Shown here: positions 55,504 to 64,000 of the stretch, piece after piece
Position numbering within the stretch: position 1 is the stretch's first letter
How the letters are laid out: each line of letters starts with the position of its first letter
Source of the DNA: Dendrobium chrysotoxum
Taxonomy: Eukaryota; Streptophyta; Magnoliopsida; Asparagales; Orchidaceae
NCBI GenBank assembly: GCA_019925795.1
Contig: CM034304.1
Span: 434,001 to 498,000, forward strand
Direction of reading: 5' to 3'
Length of the DNA stretch: 64,000 nt
Program-made: the position numbers and the translations under genes
The notes under the pieces: generated by a model
What the model was told of the DNA's origin: nothing
Databases searched by the model: none
Seen by the model: the letters and a program-made list of their open reading frames with translations, nothing else

Positions 55504-58056
55504 CTAAAACCCTAAAAAACCTTAAATCCTTAACCCTAAAACCCGAAACCCTAAACCCTAAACATTAAACCCTAAACCCTAAACCCTAAACCCTAAAAAC
55601 ACTAAACCCTTAACCCTAAAAAAAACCCTAAACCCTAAAAACTTAAACACTAAACCCTAAATCCTAAATCCTAAACCATAAACCCTAAATCGTAAAACCC
55701 CAAACCCTAAAACCTAAAAAATACCCTAAACCCTAAATCCCTAAAACCCTAAAAAACTCTAATCCCTAAAGCCCTAACCACTAAACCCTAAACCCTAAAC
55801 CCTAAACCATAAACCCTAAACCCTAAACCCAATATACCTAAAAACCCTAAACCCTAACCCTAAACCCTAAACCCTAAACCCTAAATAAAAATCTTAAACC
55901 CTAAAAACCTTAAGCCCTAAACCCTAAACCTTAAACCCAAACCCTAAACCCTAAAAACCCTTAACCCTAAAAAAATCCTAAACCCTAAAACCTTAAACAT
56001 TAAACCCTAAATCCTAAATCCTAAACCCTAAACCCAAAATCGTAAAACCCTAAACCCTAAATAATACCCTAAACCCTAAATCCCTAAAACCCTAAAAAAC
56101 TCTAAACCCTAAAGCCCTAACCACTAAACCCTAAACCCTAAACCCTAAACCTTAAACCCTAAACCCTAAACCAAAAATCCCTAAAACCCTAAACCCTAAA
56201 CCCTAAAAACCCTAAACCCTAAACCCGAAACCCTAAACCCTAAAAAAAAATCTTAAACCCTAAAAACCTTAAACCCTAAACCCTAAACCCAAACCATAAA
56301 CACTAAAGCCTAAATCCTAAACCATCAAAACCCTAAACCCTAAAACCCTAAAATAAACCTTAAACCCTAAACCCTAAACCCTAAAAAAACCCTAAACCCT
56401 AAAACCCTAAAACCTTAAAAAATCCTAAACCCTAAAACGCTAAACACTAAACCCTAAAACCTAAACCAACCTTAAAAAAAAAACCATTAAGCCCTAAACC
56501 CTAAACCCTAAACCCTAAACCCTATACCCTAAACCCTAAACACTAAAAATCCTAAACCATAAACCCTAAACCTGATACCCTAAACCCTAAAAAACCATAA
56601 ACCTAAACCCTAAAACCCTAAACCCTAAAAAAACCCTAAATCCTAATAACCTTAAGCCCAAAATCCTAAATCTAAGCCGTAAAACCCTAAAACTCAAAAA
56701 AAAACCTAAACCCTAAACCTTAAAAAAACCCTAAACCCTACAACCCAATATCCTTGAACCCTAAAACCCTAACCCTAAACCCTAAACCAGAATCTTTAAA
56801 CCCTAAACCCTAAACCTTAAAAACCCAAAACCGTAAACCCTAAACCACAAAAAAAAACCTAAACCCTAAAAACCTTAAACCCTAAACCCTAAATCCTAAA
56901 CCCTAAACCCTAAATCATAAAAGCCTAAACCCTAAACCCTAAAAAAACCCTAAACCTTAAAACCCTAAAACCTTAAAAAACCCTAATCCCTCAACACTAA
57001 AGCCCTAACCACTTAACCTTAAACTCTAAACCCTAAACCATAAACACTTAACCCTAAAAGCAAAATCCCTAAAAACCCTAAACCCTAAACCCTAAAAACC
57101 CTAAACCCTAAACCCTAAGCCCTAAAAAAAATCGTAAACCCTAAAAACCTTAAACCCTAAACCCTAAACCAAAACCCTAAACCCTAAAGCCTAAACCCTA
57201 AGCCGTAAAACCCTATACCCTAAAACCCTAAAAAAAACCCTAAACCCTAAGCCTGAAACCCTAAAAAAAACCCTAAACCCTAAAACGCTAAAACACTAAA
57301 AAACCCTAAACCATAAAACCCTAAACCATAAAACCTCAACCCATGTTAAAAAAAACCCTAAAACCCTAAACCCTAAACCCTTAAAAAACCCTAAGCCCTA
57401 AAACCGTAAAAAATACTAAACCCTAAACCCTAAAACCCTAACCACTAAGCCCTAAACCCTAAGTCCCAAAAAACCCTAAACCATAATCCCTAAACCCAAA
57501 AGCCCTAAACCGCATACCCTAAGCCCTAAACCCTAAACCCTAAAACCCTAAGCCCATCAACCCTAAACCCTAAACCTTAAAAAAACCCTAAACCCTAAAC
57601 ACTAAAAACCCTAAAAAAAACCCTAAAACTAAAAAACCCTAAAAAACCTTAAACCTCGCGCCCTAAAAATACCCTAAATCCTAAAAACCTTAACCCTAAA
57701 CCTTAATCCTTAAACCCTAAACCCTAAACCCTAACACCCTAAACCCTAAAGCCCAAAAAAAACCCTAAACCTTAAACCCTAAAAACCCTAAACCCTAAAC
57801 CCTAAAAAAACCCTAAACCCGAAAATCCTAAAACCCTAAAACCTTAAACCCTAAGCCCTAAACCCTAATCGCTAAACCGTAAACTCTAAACCCTAAAAAG
57901 CCTAAAAAAAAAAATCTGAAAACCTTAAACCCTAAACAATAAAAACCCTAAAATCCCTAAAGAAAACCAAACCTAAAAAAAAATTCATAAAACCCAAAGA
58001 ACCCTAAAAATCCTAAACCCTAAACCCTAAAAACCATAAACCCTAAACCTTAAAAC
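55504..58056 (-). repeat. Degenerate telomere-like CCCTAAA array (right block)
   Basis: About 2.55 kb of CCCTAAA-type units on the plus strand, the reverse of the left arrays. A repeat of about 350 bp is visible: ATCGTAAAAC at 55689 and 56039, and GCCCTAACCACTAAACC near 55771 and 56116. The 2.45-kb landmarks of the left array are not seen here, so the two sides are not simple mirror copies. No genes are seen. Confidence 0.9.
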
Positions 58057-59774
58057 TGAAAGTACGAGATGCGCCAAGAGGGGGGGTGAATTGGTATTTT
58101 AAAATTTTAACCCAACACAAGAGTTCTAATTTTTTTGTATTTTTAAAATATAACTAAACGAATAATGTGCGGAAGCAAATACAACATTCACAACGATGAT
58201 ATTGATAATTCAATTTTAGAATTTACAACACAAGATTTAAATCATGATTTTTCACCAAGCAATTTAACGTACTAATTAAAAGCATGAAAAGTAAAGTACG
58301 GTAAACAGGAAAAAACACACCAGAGATTTTTATAGTGGTTCGGTCACTTGACCTAAGTCCACTCCCCGGAGTCCTCTACTCCGAGATTTGCACTAGTAAA
58401 AGTTGACTCTTCTTTTACCCCCACAGCAAGGCGGAGAAGCCTTTACAATACTCACTTTCACCTCCCTCGGTGCGGCGGAATACCAAACGCTATGTCACCC
58501 TCCTGGTGACGGCAGCGGACCTTCTCCTTTTTCTCCCTCCTGGAGATGGCAGAGTACCTTGGCGATGTTGATCTTGAAGTGACTCTTCCCTCGAGAACTT
58601 TCTTGAAGCTTCCCAAAGCCACAAGAGGAGCAAAGCATGCAGCTAGCTTGGAGCCACCGTGTGATCCCCTCACACTACTTCTCCCTCACGCTCAAGCTCA
58701 CCTTCACCTTACTCTCTCAAGCCCTGGATTTCTCAAAAAAACTTCTATATAATGAATCCCCTTCTTTTCTCCAAGCCTCTCACAGCAAGAGGATAGATCA
58801 ACAACTCCCTAAAGAAAATTTTAAGTTATTTTTAAATCAGGCTTCAGAAAACCCTAAAAGTTTCAACTTTTGCATTTCTGTTCATACAGTGTGATCTATA
58901 ATCGTACAGTACGATCAGTTCAATTACAGCTCCATCCAGTACGAGTACAGACGAACAGTTATCAAATTTTATTCATATCGTATTGTATGATATGTATCTC
59001 GTACAGGACGATACTGTTGATTCGTACTGTTCGTACAGGATGAACTGTGGGACGATCCTCAGGATGAAAGAATTCATCTCTGTCAGTCGTCCAGCACTCC
59101 TTCAATCGTACAGTACGATTAGTGTTTTTCAGGATATCGTCCTGTATGATACGAATATCGTCCAAGATGAATAGAATAAAAATTCTTGGTATCGTCTGGT
59201 ACGATCACTGGGATGAAGGAAATCGTCTCTGTCGGTCGTCCAGCACTCCACTAGTCGTACAGTACGATTAGTTCATTTCTTGATATAGTCCTGTATAATA
59301 TGAATATTGTCCAGGATGAACAGAACAAAAAACCTTAGTTTCGTCTGGTACGATCTCTAGGACGAATGAAATCGTCTCTGTCAGTCGTACAGTACGATAA
59401 AGTATCGTACAGTACAATCGATATTTAAATTAGAAACTAACATTTATTTCCTGATTAGGGAGATAATTTTGGTAAGTATTAATTAATCGTACTGTACGAT
59501 AAGAATTATACAGTACGATCAGTACAGAAAATTAAAATTTAAAACTTACCAAACTTATTCTGGCGGCTAGGGTTTCTCAATTATATCTTATCGTACAGTA
59601 CGATATGTATCGTACAGTACGATTAGTTTATAAACTTAATCATTTGAAAATTAGCCGTTAGCCTGAGTATTTTTAATTAATCGTACAGTACGATACTAAA
59701 TCGTACAGTACGATTTTCTTAAAAAAATTTTAAATCATTAAAAATAATTCTCCACCTGTGTGTGTGTATGGTTG
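58057..59774 (-). mobile_element. Copy F: family 2 LTR, minus strand, interrupted by copy G
   Basis: Reverse-strand family 2 LTR starting TGAAAGTACGAG (3' end) next to the CCCTAAA array. It has primer-side sequence GCGCCAAGAGGGGGGGTGAATTGG, a TATA region and well-kept ATCGTACAGTACGAT palindromes (about 58900-59715). It breaks off at TGTGTATGGTTG, about 200 bp before its 5' end, because copy G is inserted. The rest must lie beyond the window. Whether F is a solo LTR or a full element cannot be told. Confidence 0.85.
58900..59715. promoter_or_regulatory. Family 2 palindrome array in copy F LTR
   Basis: Many units of ATCGTACAGTACGAT with few changes, in pairs, for example 59590-59625 (GATATGT spacer) and 59678-59715. 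They are less decayed than in copies A, B and D, which suggests a younger insertion. Confidence 0.78.
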
Positions 59775-60026
59775 TGTTGCAAATCTGGTTTTGATGATGA
59801 CAAACATGTTTCCAGTGTATTTTGCTTGGCTAATCTGTTTCAGGCACAAAAGACTGCGAGCCACTCAAGCCAACTCAAGATCGGGTCCAAGTGTGTCAAA
59901 TGTATGATTTTTTCTTTTTATTGAGTCAATTGTAATGTAACTGATTCCCTAGCTAAGTAACCTTGCACACACACACTCAGGGAGAGAGATTGAGTGAATT
60001 AGAGTTTCTGTTGCAAATTTGTTCAG

Positions 60027-60700
60027 ATCGTCCTGGACGATATCCACATTGTCCTGGACGATCCAGTTAAAACAGAAACCCTAATTAGGGCGACTAAGTT
60101 AAGAGGGTCTGATTGAGCCGATCGTCCTGGACGATCTATGGATCGTACGGGACGATATTCCCAAATCAGAATTTCTCAGCCGCCAGATCAAGTTAGGCAA
60201 GTTCTTATTTTTAGATACTTGGTCTGATCGTCCCGGACGATACGTGTATCGTCCCGGACGATCCAGTACAATCATGCCTAATTTAATCTGGTAATTAAGG
60301 AAAGCAATTAATTTTTGGTTGATACGATCATATCGTCCTGGACGATCGCAGGATCGTCCCGGACGATCTTGATCGTCTAGTGCATTTAAGCTGTACGTCC
60401 AGAACTATGTACAGGACGATTTTGGGCCTTTTTGAACTAATCGTACCGGACGATGTACCAATCGTCCTGGACGATCAAGTCATTTTTTGGTCGTCAAGCA
60501 CAGATTTCTCTGGATGACCCGAACTGTCTTCCGAACGATTTTCCTCAATTCGTACTAATCGTCCCGGACGATCGCAGTATCGTACGGGACGATATGAACA
60601 ACTTTTTCTACTGATCGTCCAGAAGAGCCTAATCGTCCAGGCTGAAATAGCTGAATTTGAACTGATCGTACAGGACGATCTACCGATCGTCCTGGACGAT
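60027..60700. promoter_or_regulatory. Array of seven paired 15-bp palindromes in copy G LTR
   Basis: Palindrome starts are 60027/60048, 60121/60142, 60227/60248, 60332/60353, 60440/60461, 60558/60579 and 60665/60686. Every pair has a 21-bp step (15-bp site plus 6-bp spacer). Units are ATCGTCCTGGACGAT, ATCGTCCCGGACGAT or hybrids such as ATCGTACGGGACGAT; one (60048) has ATTG. Pair-to-pair distances are 94, 106, 105, 108, 118 and 107 bp. The array ends about 45 bp before the TATA box, in the enhancer position. Confidence 0.92.
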
Positions 60701-60743
60701 CTTGGCCGACCAGTTGAGAATTAGGGCAAATTTTAAGCCCTTC

Positions 60744-60751
60744 TATAAAAG
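60744..60751 (+). promoter_or_regulatory. TATA box, copy G LTR
   Basis: TATAAAAG in AGCCCTTCTATAAAAG, after the palindrome array and before the GA-rich leader. It is the probable U3 core promoter. Confidence 0.7.
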
Positions 60752-61435
60752 AACTTTTTCTAAAATTAAGAAAAATCTTTTTGCTACCTTCCTTCCCTGA
60801 GAAACCCTAGAGAGAAGAGAGAGTTGGGAGAGAGAGAAGAGATCTTGTGAGGGGGAGTTAGTGAGGGATTCACTAAGGTTGCTCCAAGCACGGATCAGAG
60901 TCGTCTTCTCCGCTCGTCGTCTGTCATCTAGTCGGTGTTCTTCATGGGAGGATCGTTCGTAAGAAGATCCGGGGTTCTCTGCCCGCTTCAGGTGGAAGCA
61001 AAAGGAGTTCGAAGGTTCTCTGCCTGCTTCAGGAGGAAGCGAAAGGAGGTCATGTTCTCTGCCTCACCGTGTGGTGAAAAGGAGGTGTTTTGTACAGGCT
61101 TCTCCGCCTTGCTGTGGGAGCAAAGGAGAGTCACTTTCGTTTAGTGCAATACCCGGAGGGGAGGCTCCGGGGAGTGGACGTAGGTCAAGTTGACCGAACC
61201 ACTATAAAATCTGGTTTGCTTTTCTGATTCAGTTTTGTACTTTACTTTTCAATATAAACTGCTTGGGTGAATATCGTTGGTTGATCTTTTCGTTATTGTT
61301 TACCTGTTTCCGCTGCTAAGTATCGAAAAGATTTTTGTAGTTATCGTGAAATTTTTAAATAACCAATTCACCCCCCCTCTTGGTTAGCCTCGGGACTAGT
61401 TCACTCGGGCTTAACATCCCTTTCGAACTTTCAAG

Positions 61436-61447
61436 TGGTATCAGAGC
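61436..61447 (+). promoter_or_regulatory. Primer binding site, copy G
   Basis: TGGTATCAGAGC, a perfect match to the initiator Met-tRNA site, two bases after the LTR. Confidence 0.95.
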
Positions 61448-61489
61448 GGGATTCAAAATTTCTGTTTAAAAACTTTTGAATTTGATCCA

Positions 61490-63301
61490 ATGGCTAACTG
61501 TAACAATCGTAATACTGCTGACGGTTATTCTATTACCAGACCACCGTTGTTTGACAATATTCCTTTTGATTTTTGGAAAACATGCATGTCTACTTTTCTG
61601 CAATCTATTGATTATCGCATGTGGATGTTAGTTAAGGACGGATACGAACCACCTTTTCGAATGATTAACAATGTGAAAACTGAATTGCCGTTTGCTGATT
61701 GGACGTTTGATGATCGTGGTTTAGCACAGTTGAATGCAAAATGTTTGAACTGTTTCTTTTGTGCTTTGAAATCTGAAGACTATATGCGTGTTTCTACTTG
61801 TACAACGGGAAAGGAAATCTAGGATAGGTTATGTATAACATACGAAGGTACAACTGAAGTCAAACAATCTAGGTTAAACATCTTGTTACATGATTACAAA
61901 CTTTTTCACATGAAACCTAGTGAGACTATTTCAGAAATGTACACAAGGTTCACTCAGATTGTTACCTCTTTGCATGCTTTAGGTAGAGAACTTACCAACT
62001 ACGAAAGAGTGAACAAGATTCTTAGATGTTTGCCTACTTCTTATGATGCTAAGATTACTGCTATTACTGAATCCAAAGATTTAAATACTTACTCTATTGA
62101 CAGCCTACTTGGATCACACATTGCTTACGAGCAAGGGGTGAACCAAAGGCAACTTGATGCAGGTGAACGCAAGAAAGAGAAGACCGTGGCACTAAAGGCC
62201 AAAGATTCAGATGCTAGCACTTTCGGGTCTGATAGCGATGAAGTTGCCTTAATCACAAGTCAATTCAAAAGCTTTCTAAGGAAGAAACATAAGAACTATC
62301 AGAAGTGGAACAAGGGTAAGTTCAATAAAAACTTTAAGGGTTCATCTGAATCGGTTTGTTTTGAATGCAGGAAGCCTGGACACATTAAGGCTGATTGTCC
62401 AACACTTAAAGCTCACCCAAGCAAGGAGAAGAGTGAGGAGAAACCAAAGTTCAGGAAGGACAAGAAGCGGATTCAGAAGGCGTTCTGGGCAGACTCTGCA
62501 TCCGACTCTTCTGAGACTAAAGCTGAAGAGGAGGAAACAAACTTGTGTCTGATGGCGGATGATCACCCTGGTCAGTCGGACCAGGAAGCGGTATGTGAGC
62601 TTACTTACGATCAGTTATTTGAAGTTTTTGAAAAGATTCATACATCGTATAGGAAGCTTAAGAAAACCCATGCTAGTTTGAAATTAGATTATTTGACTTT
62701 ACAAAAAGAGCATGATTCTGTAGTTAAAGATTATTCCACACTTGATTCCAATCACATGTCTCTGCTTGATGAGTTTGATGAATTGAACAAAAAATATTCT
62801 GATTTAGTTTCTGAGCATGACTCTTTGAAAACCACGCATGTTGATTTAGAAAAAGCTTTTAAAGAGTTAGATACAATGGCATGTGAAGTAGCAAGTAACA
62901 ATGGCGCTTTAAAATTTGAAATTGCAAGTTTAAAGGAAGAGAATGAGTTTTTGGAAGTAAAAATCAGTGCTTTTGAAAAGAACAAAACACCGCCTACCTT
63001 TGAACAGTTTTATGCACCGCCACCTTTTAAAAATTCTGTTGCAAGTTCATCAAAGCATGTTTCATACACTACTAGGAAGAGGCACTATCACTCACGACGT
63101 TTAGTTAATCCTTTTCCTGGTGTTAGATGTTTTTCATGTGGCATGTTAGGACACATATCACACACTTGTACTATTCACCGTAGTACACATTGGGTGTGGA
63201 GACCCAAACTGCCTGTTTCACAGCACAGCACGCATGCATCGCATTCTTCTTTTCATAAGAAGGAACCCAAACCTGTTTGGGTTCCTAAGACTGACATTTG
63301 A
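61490..63301 (+). pseudogene. gag, copy G, 603 codons with one nonsense codon
   Basis: ATG at 61490 (MANCNNRNTADGYSITRPP), one frame to TGA 63299-63301. The only lesion is TAG at codon 111 (61820-61822), a TGG-to-TAG change in KEIWDR. UBN2-like gag core (about 15-250); CCHC knuckle at residues 290-303 (CFECRKPGHIKADC); acidic stretch; coiled coil about 370-510; FEQFYAPPPF; second CCHC at 547-560 (CFSCGMLGHISHTC). The start is chosen by homology with C and by the distance to the primer site. It forms virus-like particles in related elements. Confidence 0.9.
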
Positions 63302-63312
63302 TGATTTTGTAG
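63302..63312 (+). other. gag-pol junction, copy G (acceptor-like TTGTAG)
   Basis: TGATTTTGTAG after the gag stop. pol begins at 63313, in the frame two bases on from gag, and TAG (63310-63312) is an in-frame stop directly before it. The same arrangement occurs in C and D. Confidence 0.5.
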
Positions 63313-64000
63313 GGGTGCTCTCACACAAGACCTCGTGAGAGCATGTGGTACCTGGACAGCGGATGTTCTAGACATATGACTGGAGATGCAAATCAGTTCA
63401 TTTCGCTGGAGGCCAGAGCTGGAGGCAAGGTTACACTTGGAGATAACACCACCAGGAAGGTGGTAGGCACAGGTATAATTGGTGATTCAAAGAACTTTAT
63501 GATTGATAATGTTTTGCTTGTAGATGGACTAAAACACAACCTGCTGAGCATCAGTCAACTCTGTGACAAGGGATACAGCATCAAATTCCTGCCCACTGGC
63601 TGCATTTTAAGCTTAAATGATGAAGTTGTTTTGCAGGGGCAAAGGATCAACAACGTCTACAAGCTGGATGTAAGTAGCATTAAATCTGATAATTCAATTT
63701 GCTTAAAAACTGCTGCTGATGAGTCTTGGTTATGGCATTGGAGATTGTGTCATGCCAGTATGAAAACCCTTAGGAGAGTCACCCAAAAGGACTTAGTTAG
63801 AGGTGTGCCCAAGCTTAAGTTCACTAAGAATCACCTGTGTGATGCCTGTCAGTTGGGGAAGCAAGTCCAGTCCTCTTTTCACTCTGTTAAGGACATTAGC
63901 ACCTCTAGACCTTTAGAAGTTCTTCACATGGACCTCTTTGGACCCATTAGCACTGCCAGCTTAGGGGGGAGAGTCTATGGTTTTGTGATTGTTGATGATT
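63313..64000 (+). CDS. pol polyprotein, 5' part (protease, integrase start), copy G
   Basis: Open to the window end without a stop (229 codons visible). It has the protease motif LDSGCSRHMTGD, a gag-pre-integrase region (SLNDEVVLQGQRINNVYKL), the integrase zinc ligands in WHWRLCH and LCDAC, and the first catalytic Asp in HMDLFGP, followed by GFVIVDD. There is no ATG at the start: the frame opens after TTGTAG, so it needs recoding or splicing to be expressed. Whether the downstream part is intact is unknown. It is the most nearly intact pol start of family 1 in the window. Confidence 0.88.

Larger units (their letters stand above)
59775..61433 (+). repeat. Copy G 5' LTR
   Basis: 1659 bp, TGTTGCAAAT to GAACTTTCA. 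Order: short U3 start, seven palindrome pairs (60027-60700), TATA box (60744), GA-rich leader, 41-bp tandem units (about 60970-61060), and the conserved end TCACCCCCCCTCTTGGTTAGCC. Confidence 0.94.
59775..64000 (+). mobile_element. Copy G: family 1 Sirevirus-type element, runs off the window
   Basis: Plus-strand element starting TGTTGCAAATCTGG inside the copy F LTR (preceding bases GGTTG are the expected left duplication). It has a complete 5' LTR (59775-61433), an intact primer site, gag with one nonsense codon, and pol open to the window end. Palindromes, TATA box and knuckles are the best preserved of any copy. It is the youngest family 1 insertion here by these signs. Its 3' half is not visible. 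Confidence 0.92.

Noticed and set aside
60027..60700. CRISPR-like reading of the regularly spaced palindromes
   Set aside because: The repeats are short palindromes in a plant LTR, spacers within pairs are 6 bp, and no associated genes exist. The context is a retrotransposon promoter.

Overview
This window is repeat-dense, non-genic plant DNA. The TTTAGGG/CCCTAAA arrays are the Arabidopsis-type telomere motif of angiosperms, and every coding trace belongs to a retroelement. I found no host protein-coding gene, tRNA or rRNA, and I cannot name the species.

Layout, left to right. (1) 1-1186: degenerate TTTAGGG array. (2) 1187-24117: copy A, a minus-strand Ty1-copia element of the Sirevirus (SIRE/Maximus) type, flanked by the 5-bp duplication GTCTA. 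Inside it sits plus-strand copy B (6872-9980, 3' part lost), followed by minus-strand copy C (9981-21743). (3) 24118-31402: TTTAGGG array with higher-order repeats. (4) 31403-34484: minus-strand LINE, cut by a gap of exactly 500 N (34485-34984). (5) 34985-35218: short array, now reading CCCTAAA. (6) 35219-55503: plus-strand copy D, whose 5' LTR is split by a complete plus-strand copy E (35974-46941, duplication GGATT). (7) 55504-58056: CCCTAAA array. (8) 58057-59774: LTR of copy F, minus strand, cut by plus-strand copy G (59775 to the window end).

Two related element families are interleaved. Family 1 (A, C, D, G) has LTRs of about 1.6-1.7 kb that begin TGTTGCAAAT and end GAACTTTCA. Family 2 (B, E, F) has LTRs of about 1.8-2.0 kb that begin TGTTGAAATC and end in TACTTTCA or TACATTCA. 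Both share one plan: LTR, iMet-tRNA primer site, gag of about 605 codons with two CCHC knuckles and a coiled coil between them, pol (protease, integrase, RT, RNase H), a spacer, a third ORF of 370-380 codons (ORF2), polypurine tract AAAAAGGGGGAGAT, LTR. All copies are broken. G is the best preserved as far as visible, with one nonsense codon in gag. Most nonsense codons look like C-to-T or G-to-A changes, as expected for methylated DNA.

The most striking unexplained structure is a set of 15-bp palindromes, ATCGTCCNGGACGAT in family 1 and ATCGTACWGTACGAT in family 2. They occur as pairs. In the LTR of G there are seven pairs, each with exactly 21 bp between palindrome starts, and the pairs recur about every 105 bp. 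The same paired module lies just upstream of ORF2. The second main observation is the reversal of telomere-repeat orientation across the LINE and gap, which is either the trace of a telomere-telomere fusion or a scaffolding effect.
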